Source: Micrococcaceae bacterium (GTDB lineage Bacteria; Actinomycetota; Actinomycetes; Actinomycetales; Micrococcaceae). Taken from it: a stretch of DNA of 7,258 bases. This document shows, in pieces, positions 1-4,824 of this stretch. The position numbers were made by a program, and so were the translations under genes. The stretch's first letter is position 1; every line of letters starts with the position of its first letter. The notes beneath the pieces were generated by a model. That model had not been told where the DNA came from, searched no databases, and saw nothing but the letters and a program-made list of their open reading frames with translations. The stretch covers positions 2,619 through 9,876 of the forward strand of contig DNHA01000213.1 in the NCBI GenBank assembly GCA_003486025.1. The letters run 5' to 3'.

Positions 1-33
1 GGGCCCAAGGCCATGAAGCAGCTAACGATTCAC

Positions 34-684
34 TTAGTGACCGGCTGAATCCTTGCCTGCCTTCGGCACGAACGCGAAAACGAGGATCATTGCCAGCACC
101 AGCAAGGCGCCTGCAAAAATCAGCGAGTAGAACACCGCGTAGTTTGCCGCGCCGGTAGCCTTGTACTCGTTTGCACCGGCAATCATGTCGAAGGTGACGG
201 TGTGGTGATCGACCTCTCCGGCGGAGTGGGTGAGCACCTTGCCGGGGAAGCTGACCTGCAGGTTTGCCTCGGTGAACTGCTCGTTGACCGCGACTTCACC
301 GGCGCCTGGCATCGAGAATGCGAATTCGCCGCCCTGATCGGACAGGGTAATGGGGAAGCCGAAGAGCATGAATGCGTCCTGCAGCTGGACAAAGTTCATC
401 TTGCCGATGGTTTCAAAGCGCAGTCCGACGTTTTCCCCGTCGTCGATGGTGGTGTAGCTCCACTGCCCGCCCAGAATGCTGTCCAGCTCGTCGGTGTTCA
501 TCTGCGTGGCCAGCACGTCCTCAAAATTCTGGCCCTGCAGGTTTTCCTGATGAGTGGTGAGCTGCAATGCACCAGTAGCCTGGTCGGCACCGGTCACGTT
601 GACCTCAGCGTTCATGTTGACGCAGCCGGACAGGGCCAGCATTGCGGTAAAGGCCAGCGCGAGAACGCCAAGAAGTCTCTTCAC
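34..684 (-). CDS. LppM-like lipoprotein with C-terminal membrane anchor
   Basis: Predicted 216-residue cell-surface lipoprotein. The N-terminus is a lipoprotein signal peptide: basic MKR, a hydrophobic core, then the lipobox L18-S19-G20-C21, so Cys21 should be lipidated after cleavage. The middle (about 22-180) is a soluble beta-rich domain, and a single hydrophobic helix at about 183-207 followed by a short basic tail would give a second anchor in the membrane. This layout, lipobox plus LppM-type domain plus C-terminal helix, is that of the actinobacterial LppM family (Mycobacterium tuberculosis LppM is the named member); I recognise the family from its overall pattern, not from a catalytic motif. 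The GTG start at 682-684 is supported by TTAGGAG eight bases upstream and by the perfect signal peptide that begins there. It lies 65 bp after the Nudix gene in the same direction. It is probably cotranscribed with it, but it has its own strong ribosome site. Molecular function unknown. Confidence 0.8.
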   Translation of the reverse strand: MKRLLGVLALAFTAMLALSGCVNMNAEVNVTGADQATGALQLTTHQENLQGQNFEDVLATQMNTDELDSILGGQWSYTTIDDGENVGLRFETIGKMNFVQLQDAFMLFGFPITLSDQGGEFAFSMPGAGEVAVNEQFTEANLQVSFPGKVLTHSAGEVDHHTVTFDMIAGANEYKATGAANYAVFYSLIFAGALLVLAMILVFAFVPKAGKDSAGH

Positions 685-749
685 TCGGATTGCTCCTAAA
701 AATTTTGTGGGTTGGTTACGGGTTGCCGGTTCCAGGCACTATGACCAGC

Positions 750-1193
750 TTACGCGGTTGGGCAGGTAGACCCCGAACGGGCTTGGGCCAGGCAGGCAGC
801 CACAATCGGGGCATCGGCCTCGATCCACGGCACTGCCGTGCCCAAGGAATCGTCCAGTGCCAGCCAGGCCAATTGGTCGTGTCCATCGAGCGTATCGGGG
901 GTACCCTGACTGATCGTGGCGAACCAGACGCGCATCGCCGACCGCTCAGTGAGCACCCAGCCCTGGGCATGCGGCCCGGTGATCTCTGCTCCCAGATTCA
1001 GCTGTACGCCAAGTTCTTCACGCAGTTCGCGGTGCACCGCATCGACCTGAGACTCCCCCGGTTCCACCTTGCCGCCGGGAAATTCCCAGAGCCCGGCCAG
1101 TTCAACCGGTCGATTGCGGCGTGCTGCCAACATCTTGGTGGGCGTTTGGAAACTGTCGATGATCGCGACCGCGACGATTTGCTTGAGTTGCAT
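750..1193 (-). CDS. Nudix hydrolase, MutT/NudG-like NTP pyrophosphohydrolase
   Basis: 147-residue single-domain Nudix protein. The Nudix box is complete: G41-x5-E47-x7-R55-E56-L57-x-E59-E60-x-G62, with the metal-binding glutamates E56, E59 and E60 in place. The preceding segment GLWEFPGG (34-41) is typical of the MutT/NudG branch, which hydrolyses oxidised or modified (deoxy)nucleoside triphosphates to monophosphate and pyrophosphate (sanitation of the nucleotide pool). Substrate cannot be told from the sequence: 8-oxo-dGTP, methyl-CTP and related nucleotides are all possible. The ATG at 1191-1193 begins directly before the first beta strand (QLKQIVAVAII), so the start looks right. It sits 10 nt after the stop of the upstream methyltransferase gene with only a weak GGTAGGCAG-like ribosome site, so translational coupling to that gene is likely. 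Cytoplasmic; length is usual for the family. Confidence 0.9.
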   Translation of the reverse strand: MQLKQIVAVAIIDSFQTPTKMLAARRNRPVELAGLWEFPGGKVEPGESQVDAVHRELREELGVQLNLGAEITGPHAQGWVLTERSAMRVWFATISQGTPDTLDGHDQLAWLALDDSLGTAVPWIEADAPIVAACLAQARSGSTCPTA

Positions 1194-1203
1194 CGGGCGC
1201 TGC

Positions 1204-2085
1204 CTACCGCTGGGCGCGAGCCGACGCGTAGAGGCACACCGTCGCCGCGGTGCTCACGTTCAGTGATTCGGCCACCCCGTAGAGCGGGACTGCCACGTTG
1301 AACTGCGCCAGTGCCTTCTCTTGTTCGCTCAGGCCTTGGCCCTCATTGCCGAACAGCCAGATCGTCGGGCGTTCCAGTGCTGGCTCCTCTGCGCTCACGG
1401 ACTCCAGATCACCCGCGCGCAATACTGCGCCATCTTGCAAGGTGTCCAAGTTGTGTTCGGCGTAGCCATCGGCCGACAGAATTTGGAAGGAGCCTTCGGA
1501 ACTATTGATCTGTGCGACAACCTGTTCGAGGTCGACATCGCTGAGCACCGGCAGATGGAAAAGCGAGCCGGCGGTGGAGCGTACGGCTTTGGGATTATAG
1601 ATATCGACGCTGTCCTTGGTGATAATCACCGCGTCGGCTCCGGCGGCATCTGCGGCGCGCAAGATGGTGCCGGCATTTCCCGGATCCTGAACGCGGCACA
1701 GCACCGCGATCAATTTCGGTTTAGTGGCCAGTACCTCAAAAAGCTGCGGCTGGGACATGGCAACCACGGCGAGGATCCCCTGGGGGTTCTTCGTGTCTGC
1801 CATGGCGGAAATGACATCGCCAGTGACAAAAACGGTGTGAATGCGGCCCGCATCGAGCAGCGTCGCAAATTCCTCATGGCTTTCCAAGAATCCGGGTACC
1901 ACGTAGACCTCTTGGACCAGCTGGTCGTTGCTTTGGTGGGCGAGCAGTGCTTCGCGCACCGCTTGCGGTCCTTCGGCGAGGAATTCGCCGGTTGCTTCCC
2001 GCCCCTTGCGGTGGGCTAGCCGGGCTACTGCCTTCACTCGGTCGGCGCGTGGATTGGACATCACATCATTGGAGAAGCTGGTCAT
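1204..2085 (-). CDS. SpoU/TrmH-family RNA 2'-O-methyltransferase
   Basis: 293-residue SPOUT-class methyltransferase that would transfer a methyl group from S-adenosylmethionine to a ribose 2'-OH of rRNA or tRNA. All three SpoU motifs are visible: motif 1 QDPGNAGTILRAADAAG (133-149) with the conserved N and R, motif 2 IWLFGNEGQGLS (242-253), and motif 3 with VPLYGVAESLNVSTA (266-280) that forms the knotted cofactor site. The N-terminal part with FLAEGPQAVREAL (35-47) resembles the L30e-like RNA-binding domain of TrmH/RlmB-type enzymes. A stretch rich in acidic residues (about 211-238) is inserted before motif 2. I place the start at ATG 2083-2085, because the longer reading frame from 2145 would translate the terminator hairpin. 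That ATG has no Shine-Dalgarno, but a TATTCT hexamer ends 6 bp upstream, so the message may be leaderless; an internal ATG at 2059-2061 is a less likely alternative. The target nucleotide is unknown. Confidence 0.92.
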   Translation of the reverse strand: MTSFSNDVMSNPRADRVKAVARLAHRKGREATGEFLAEGPQAVREALLAHQSNDQLVQEVYVVPGFLESHEEFATLLDAGRIHTVFVTGDVISAMADTKNPQGILAVVAMSQPQLFEVLATKPKLIAVLCRVQDPGNAGTILRAADAAGADAVIITKDSVDIYNPKAVRSTAGSLFHLPVLSDVDLEQVVAQINSSEGSFQILSADGYAEHNLDTLQDGAVLRAGDLESVSAEEPALERPTIWLFGNEGQGLSEQEKALAQFNVAVPLYGVAESLNVSTAATVCLYASARAQR

Positions 2086-2091
2086 ATAACG

Positions 2092-2097
2092 AGAATA
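2092..2097 (-). promoter_or_regulatory. Putative -10 box for leaderless methyltransferase mRNA
   Basis: On the minus strand TATTCT fits the actinobacterial TANNNT -10 pattern and ends 6 bp before the methyltransferase ATG, a spacing that would put +1 at or next to that A. No good -35 is visible, since that position is occupied by the arm of the terminator hairpin. Inference from motif and spacing only. Confidence 0.4.
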
Positions 2098-2107
2098 CCG
2101 GTAGAAA

Positions 2108-2154
2108 CACCGAAGGGTGGGCTCCGCACTATGTGCGGTGCCCACCCTTCGGTG
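2108..2154 (-). terminator. Long hairpin ending the infC-rpmI-rplT operon
   Basis: Perfect 15-bp inverted repeat, CACCGAAGGGTGGGC (2108-2122) against 2140-2154. The stem continues after a single T-T mismatch with 6 more base pairs (2124-2129 with 2133-2138) around a TAT loop. It begins 43 bp after the rplT stop in the direction of transcription. On the minus strand it is followed only by GTTTCTACC, a weak U-tract, which is common for actinobacterial terminators. The next gene starts about 22 bp beyond it, so it separates the ribosomal-protein operon from the methyltransferase group, perhaps with some read-through. Confidence 0.75.
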
Positions 2155-2197
2155 TGATCTGTCCTACCTGAGGCTTAGCTCAAAGGGAGAAACAGAT

Positions 2198-2863
2198 TTA
2201 CTTCATCTGCTGGCGGGATTCTCCACCAGCTGGCTCGAAGCCTGCAGCCTTAGCAGCGTCGGTCGAGTTGAACCAGAACTCGGCTTCGGTCTGCTCGTAC
2301 CAGGTCGAACCTGGAACGTGGTACTTGTTCGAACCGGCGTTGCCCTTGATGACGAAGCCTTCTGGTGCGTCTTCGCCCTCAACGGCCTTGACTACGCCTT
2401 CGCCTTCGACGGACTTAGCTGCTGGTGCAGCAGCCTTAGCGGCCTTAGGAGCCTTAGCTGCCTTGGGAGCAACTGCTGCTTCGGCGTTACGTGGTGCGTT
2501 GACGTCTGCTGGAAGAGCGTCCTTAGCAACCTTAACCAAGGTAGCGAAAGCGTTCGAATCCGAAACAGCAAGCTCGGAAAGCATACGGCGGTCAACCTCG
2601 ACCTCAGCGGCCTTCAGGCCCTGGATCAAGCGGTTGTAGGTCAGACCGTTGGCGCGGGATGCAGCGTTGATACGCTGGATCCACAGGCGACGGAAGTCAC
2701 CCTTGCGCTTGCGACGGTCATTGAAGCTGTAAACGTACGAGTGGAGCAACTGCTCCTTGGCCTTACGGTACAAGCGCGAACGCTGACCGCGGTAACCCTT
2801 TGCGCGTTCCAGAACGACGCGACGCTTCTTATGGGCGTTGACTGCCCGCTTCACACGTGCCAC
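2198..2863 (-). CDS. rplT: 50S ribosomal protein L20 with C-terminal extension
   Basis: Residues 1 to about 118 are a standard bL20: [15 protein letters not shown], the very basic N-terminal helix that threads into 23S rRNA, then [16 protein letters not shown] (23-38), [20 protein letters not shown] (49-68) and the globular end [10 protein letters not shown]. bL20 is needed for early 50S assembly and in other bacteria represses its own operon. The protein is 221 residues against about 117-130 for usual L20. The extra part is an Ala/Lys/Pro-rich linker (about 121-168, with repeated PKAAK units) and a compact module at about 169-213 with [14 protein letters not shown] and AEFWF followed by [13 protein letters not shown]. 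The frame is continuous to a TAA at 2198-2200, so this is a true fusion and not a misread stop. The GTG start (2861-2863) is preceded by GAAGGAG at 7 bp. Last gene of the infC operon, followed by a strong hairpin. Confidence 0.97.
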   Translation of the reverse strand: MARVKRAVNAHKKRRVVLERAKGYRGQRSRLYRKAKEQLLHSYVYSFNDRRKRKGDFRRLWIQRINAASRANGLTYNRLIQGLKAAEVEVDRRMLSELAVSDSNAFATLVKVAKDALPADVNAPRNAEAAVAPKAAKAPKAAKAAAPAAKSVEGEGVVKAVEGEDAPEGFVIKGNAGSNKYHVPGSTWYEQTEAEFWFNSTDAAKAAGFEPAGGESRQQMK

Positions 2864-2892
2864 GTGTGTACTCCTTCAAGTCAGTTCCTCCC

Positions 2893-2908
2893 ACCGGGAT
2901 TACCCGAT
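2893..2908 (-). promoter_or_regulatory. Small hairpin in the rpmI-rplT spacer
   Basis: The minus strand reads ATCGGG-TAAT-CCCGGT, a 6-bp stem (one T-G pair) with a 4-nt loop. It lies in the 104-nt spacer between rpmI and rplT, about 15 nt upstream of the GAAGGAG ribosome site of rplT. It might influence rplT initiation or mark processing; the structure is small and could be chance. Confidence 0.25.
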
Positions 2909-2967
2909 GAAAGCGAAATCTATGGTTGTTGGGGGTGGTGCTTCCCCGAATTGCGAAAAGGGAGAGC

Positions 2968-3162
2968 TTAGATGCCCAACATCCGCTTGATGGTCTTAAC
3001 ATCGGCCTTAGCGACCAACTGGTCAGAAGCCAGGCGGCGAGTAACGCGCGAGGACTTGTGCTCCAGGTAGTGACGGCGGTTAGCCTGCTGGCGCTTGAGC
3101 TTGCCGCTACCAGTCAGCTTGAAGCGCTTCTTGGCGCCACTGTGAGTCTTGAACTTCGGCAT
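2968..3162 (-). CDS. rpmI: 50S ribosomal protein L35
   Basis: 64-residue bL35, a small basic protein of the large ribosomal subunit. The N-terminal family signature [20 protein letters not shown] is complete, followed by the helical basic stretch [24 protein letters not shown] and a C-terminal KTIKRMLGI. Length is exactly that expected. The start is ATG 3160-3162, ten bases after AGGAG; an in-frame upstream codon at 3214-3216 would add 18 residues absent from the family and lacks a ribosome site, so I reject it. It sits between infC (169 nt upstream) and rplT (104 nt downstream), the canonical order, and is presumably translated from the infC transcript. The long spacer upstream is strongly structured and may control its translation. 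Confidence 0.97.
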   Translation of the reverse strand: MPKFKTHSGAKKRFKLTGSGKLKRQQANRRHYLEHKSSRVTRRLASDQLVAKADVKTIKRMLGI

Positions 3163-3331
3163 AGCTGCCGTTCTCCTAACGTGCTCCACATAAATCGTGA
3201 GATCTGTGGGGATCATCCGAAGCGGACCCTCTTGGCAAGGTGACCGCTGCTGTTCTCTTGATAGTTGGAACTTCTCAAGGAAGCTCCTTCATCGTTTCCG
3301 ATGACGGGCCCGAAGGCCCAACAGACTTGGG
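3163..3331 (-). promoter_or_regulatory. Structured infC-rpmI intercistronic region
   Basis: This 169-nt spacer has no gene but is dense in short perfect inverted repeats on the mRNA strand. In order from the infC stop: GCCCAA-5 nt-TTGGGC (3316-3332), which competes with GGGCC-TTCG-GGCCC (3306-3319, a stable cUUCGg loop); one base later TCATCG-GAAA-CGATGA (3289-3304, a GNRA loop); AAGGA-3 nt-TCCTT (3277-3289); TCCG-3 nt-CGGA (3216-3226); and CCACA-14 nt-TGTGG (3186-3209) just upstream of the rpmI ribosome site. No T-tract follows any stem, so plain termination is unlikely. In E. coli, L20 binds RNA structures in this part of the operon and blocks rpmI translation; an analogous operator here is an inference. 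Confidence 0.5.
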
Positions 3332-4024
3332 CTAAGCTTCGTCTTCAGCTGCGTTGCGAGCCTGCTCCAGCTTGGCACGAGCATCGTCGTCCATCGCAGC
3401 TGCGACGTTCTGACCCTCGGTTTCATCTGGGGCGTCGGTGCGGATCTTGCGCTTCGCGCTATCCCGGCCACCGGACTTCTGCTGTTGCTGCTGCTGTTCG
3501 CGGCGAGCTTCTGCCTTGTTCTTCAGCGGACCTACCACCATGACCATGTTTCGGCCATCGATGCGAGGCGTGGACTCTACAAGTCCTACCTCGGCGACGT
3601 CTGCTGCAAATTTTTCGAGCAAGCGAATGCCCATTTCTGGACGCTGCTGTTCACGACCGCGGAACTGGATCATGGCCTTGACCTTGTCGCCGGCGCCTAA
3701 GAAGCGCAGTGCGTGGCCGACCTTGGTCTCGTAGTCGTGAGTATCGATCTTCAGACGGAAGACGACTTCCTTCAGGATCGTATTGGTCTGGTTCTTACGA
3801 GCTTCACGAGCCTTGACTGCAGCCTCGTACTTAAACTTGCCGAAGTCCATCAGCTTGCATACAGGAGGCTTGGCGGTCGGTGCGACCTCAACCAAGTCCA
3901 GATCGGACTCGACAGCTAGACGGAGTGCGTCCTCAATACGGACAATTCCTACTTGCTCACCATTGGGTCCGACGAGACGTACCTCTGGCACGCGAATGCG
4001 CTCATTAATGCGTGGATCGCTGAT
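3332..4024 (-). CDS. infC: Translation initiation factor IF-3, ATC start, C-terminal tail
   Basis: IF3 binds the 30S subunit, keeps it apart from 50S and proofreads start codon and initiator tRNA. The protein is 230 residues when begun at the ATC codon 4022-4024. This gives the family N-terminus [20 protein letters not shown] and lies 6 nt after AGGAG (4031-4035). An in-frame TGA at 4028-4030 excludes any earlier start, and there is no ATG, GTG or TTG before the GTG at 3989-3991, which would delete 11 conserved residues. The N-domain carries [16 protein letters not shown] (about 52-67, the IF3 signature). The C-domain (about 83-165) has [29 protein letters not shown] and a final MVMVVGP strand. 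Beyond it is a 60-residue charged tail with six consecutive Gln (3479-3496), absent from E. coli IF3 (180 residues). First main gene of the infC-rpmI-rplT operon, behind a leader ORF and attenuator-like hairpin. Confidence 0.96.
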   Translation of the reverse strand: MSDPRINERIRVPEVRLVGPNGEQVGIVRIEDALRLAVESDLDLVEVAPTAKPPVCKLMDFGKFKYEAAVKAREARKNQTNTILKEVVFRLKIDTHDYETKVGHALRFLGAGDKVKAMIQFRGREQQRPEMGIRLLEKFAADVAEVGLVESTPRIDGRNMVMVVGPLKNKAEARREQQQQQQKSGGRDSAKRKIRTDAPDETEGQNVAAAMDDDARAKLEQARNAAEDEA

Positions 4025-4042
4025 GTGTCACTCCTGATTTTC

Positions 4043-4055
4043 GTAAGTCACTTAC
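4043..4055 (-). promoter_or_regulatory. Mini-hairpin at leader stop codon
   Basis: GTAAG-TGA-CTTAC on the minus strand: a 5-bp stem whose 3-nt loop is exactly the TGA stop of the leader ORF, 7 nt upstream of the infC AGGAG. A ribosome ending the leader ORF would open it. Small enough to be chance. Confidence 0.3.
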
Positions 4056-4107
4056 TCGCAAACAAAGAAGGCCTCCGTCTGCGAGGTGCAGGCGAAGGCC
4101 AAAACAT
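4048..4107 (-). CDS. Putative infC leader peptide (19 aa)
   Basis: Short ORF MFWPSPAPRRRRPSLFASK, ATG 4105-4107 to TGA 4048-4050, ending 23 nt before the infC start codon. It contains four Pro codons (all CCT) and four consecutive Arg codons, each different (CGC, AGA, CGG, AGG), three of them usually rare or uncommon in actinobacteria. No Shine-Dalgarno precedes the ATG, but a TATTGT -10 candidate ends 7 bp upstream, so the transcript would begin at the ATG (leaderless). An in-frame GTG 9 nt upstream would then lie outside the transcript. The terminator-like hairpin at 4070-4100 is wholly inside the ORF, so ribosomes on it should control whether the hairpin forms. That it is translated is an inference; no homologue was searched. 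Confidence 0.5.
   Translation of the reverse strand: MFWPSPAPRRRRPSLFASK
4055..4100 (-). terminator. Attenuator-like intrinsic terminator in infC leader
   Basis: On the minus strand GGCCTTCG (4093-4100) pairs with CGGAGGCC (4070-4077) over 8 bp with one U-G. After a C-A mismatch, CTGC (4088-4091) pairs with GCAG (4079-4082) around a 5-nt loop. It is followed at once by TTCTTTGTTTG, a clear U-rich tract. This is the best intrinsic terminator signature in the window after the one at 4718-4749. It lies between the likely infC promoter and infC, and the gene on the far side (DUF1844) is on the other strand, so no upstream transcript needs ending here. The natural reading is transcription attenuation of the infC operon. 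Confidence 0.7.
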
Positions 4108-4114
4108 AGACGAC

Positions 4115-4141
4115 ACAATAGTCAGGCGAATCTCATCGCAA
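4115..4141 (-). promoter_or_regulatory. Putative promoter of the infC operon
   Basis: On the minus strand TTGCGA (4136-4141) could be a -35 box and TATTGT (4115-4120) a -10 box of TANNNT type. The spacer is 15 bp, shorter than ideal. The -10 ends 7 bp before the ATG of the leader ORF, so +1 would fall at or beside that A (about 4107), giving an 83-nt leader before infC. Motif-based only. Confidence 0.45.
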
Positions 4142-4318
4142 AACTATTTCGGGATACCGCGAGGCATCCTGCCGAATGACCCGGAAGCCTCAACGGCTAC
4201 AGCGGGTGGGAGTTGGCCTCCACTTGCATGGCTCAACACTGATCTCTTGTGGACATCATCCGGATACCGGACGCTCTCAAGTACCTGTATTGAGTCGGTC
4301 TATGACAAGCTTAGCAGT
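4142..4318. other. Divergent intergenic region, infC leader to DUF1844 gene
   Basis: No gene seen. It should hold the plus-strand promoter of the DUF1844 gene, but I find no convincing -35/-10 pair. Two small symmetric motifs occur: CCGG-ATA-CCGG at 4260-4270 and CTCAA-9 nt-TTGAG at 4276-4294, the latter 24 bp before the DUF1844 ATG and possibly an operator. Confidence 0.3.
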
Positions 4319-4684
4319 ATGAGTACCCAAGACACCAACTCGCAGCAGGAAGCTGTCGCAGAGCAGATGCGCGACATCGCCGAAGTTCCAGCAGTAGAAA
4401 TCATCACCACCGCAGCGGTCCACCTGATGAGCGCAGCAGCGGTCAAATGTGGACTGGCAGAGGGTGAAGATGCCAATGAGCTGAAGGATCTTGATGAAGC
4501 CCGCAAACTAATTACGGCACTAGCTGGCCTAGTCACCGCAGGCGCACCGGAGCTTGGCTCGCAGCACGCAGCTCCATTGCGTGATGGTTTGCGCAGCTTG
4601 CAGCTAGCCTTCCGCGAAGCCTCGTTGATCCCCGACGAGCCAGGCAAGGGCCCGGGCGAGAAGTACACCGGTCCGGTCAACTAG
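4319..4684 (+). CDS. DUF1844-family protein
   Basis: 121-residue soluble, helical protein of the DUF1844 family, whose function is unknown. Visible family features are RDIAEVPAVEIITTAAVHLM then SAAAVKCGLAEG (18-49), DLDEARKLITALAGLVT (57-73), LRDGLRSLQLAFREAS (87-102) and a Gly/Pro-rich C-terminal tail ending PGEKYTGPVN. There is no signal peptide; the alanine-rich helices at 25-45 look amphipathic rather than membrane-spanning. The ATG at 4319-4321 was chosen because the family-like protein begins there, although no clear Shine-Dalgarno precedes it (CAAGCTTAGCAGT). A longer in-frame reading back to 3953 overlaps infC in antisense and is rejected. It is divergent from infC, a neighbourhood that I believe is shared by related actinobacteria (from memory), which hints at a link to translation but proves nothing. 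Confidence 0.88.
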   Translation: MSTQDTNSQQEAVAEQMRDIAEVPAVEIITTAAVHLMSAAAVKCGLAEGEDANELKDLDEARKLITALAGLVTAGAPELGSQHAAPLRDGLRSLQLAFREASLIPDEPGKGPGEKYTGPVN

Positions 4685-4717
4685 CGTTTATTACACAAAA
4701 TTTAAGAGATTAACGTC

Positions 4718-4749
4718 ATGGACCCGCTTCCCTTGGGAAGCGGGTCCAT
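4718..4749. terminator. Bidirectional terminator between convergent genes
   Basis: Perfect 14-bp inverted repeat ATGGACCCGCTTCC (4718-4731) and its complement (4736-4749) around a CTTG loop. On the plus strand it follows the DUF1844 stop by 33 bp and is followed by TTGTTCTC. On the minus strand it lies 75 bp beyond the MFS stop; an A+T-rich stretch follows after about 5 bp. A shared terminator for the two converging genes is the simple reading. Confidence 0.88.
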
Positions 4750-4824
4750 TGTTCTCTAGCTCACCTGTTGGGTGGAACCCCCGTGCAAAAGGTTCGCGGG
4801 GAACGAATACCAGGCATCGCGCAG

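Noticed and set aside
1..33. Possible feature after the lipoprotein gene
   Set aside because: Only 33 bp, with a GC-rich palindromic edge (GGGCCC) at the window end; nothing can be assigned.
1321..2019. 232-residue plus-strand open frame antisense to the methyltransferase gene
   Set aside because: The opposite strand encodes a protein with all three SpoU motifs; the antisense frame shows no family pattern.
2086..2145. Upstream extension of the methyltransferase reading frame by 20 codons
   Set aside because: It would translate the arms of the hairpin at 2108-2154, and the added residues do not look like the family N-terminus.
2117..2971. 284-residue plus-strand open frame antisense to rplT and rpmI
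   Set aside because: It is a shadow of the certain L20 gene, runs through the terminator hairpin, and gives a protein with no recognisable features.
3163..3216. Upstream extension of L35 by 18 codons
   Set aside because: L35 proteins begin at [15 protein letters not shown], and AGGAG stands correctly before the ATG at 3160-3162.
3479..3496. CTG/TTG trinucleotide repeat as a microsatellite of note
   Set aside because: It is simply the six-Gln run in the IF3 tail; too short to claim instability.
3989..3991. GTG as infC start
   Set aside because: It deletes the conserved DPRINERIR segment and lacks a ribosome site; the ATC at 4022-4024 fits both.
3953..4318. N-terminal extension of the DUF1844 frame on the plus strand
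   Set aside because: It overlaps infC and its leader in antisense; family similarity begins only at the ATG 4319-4321.
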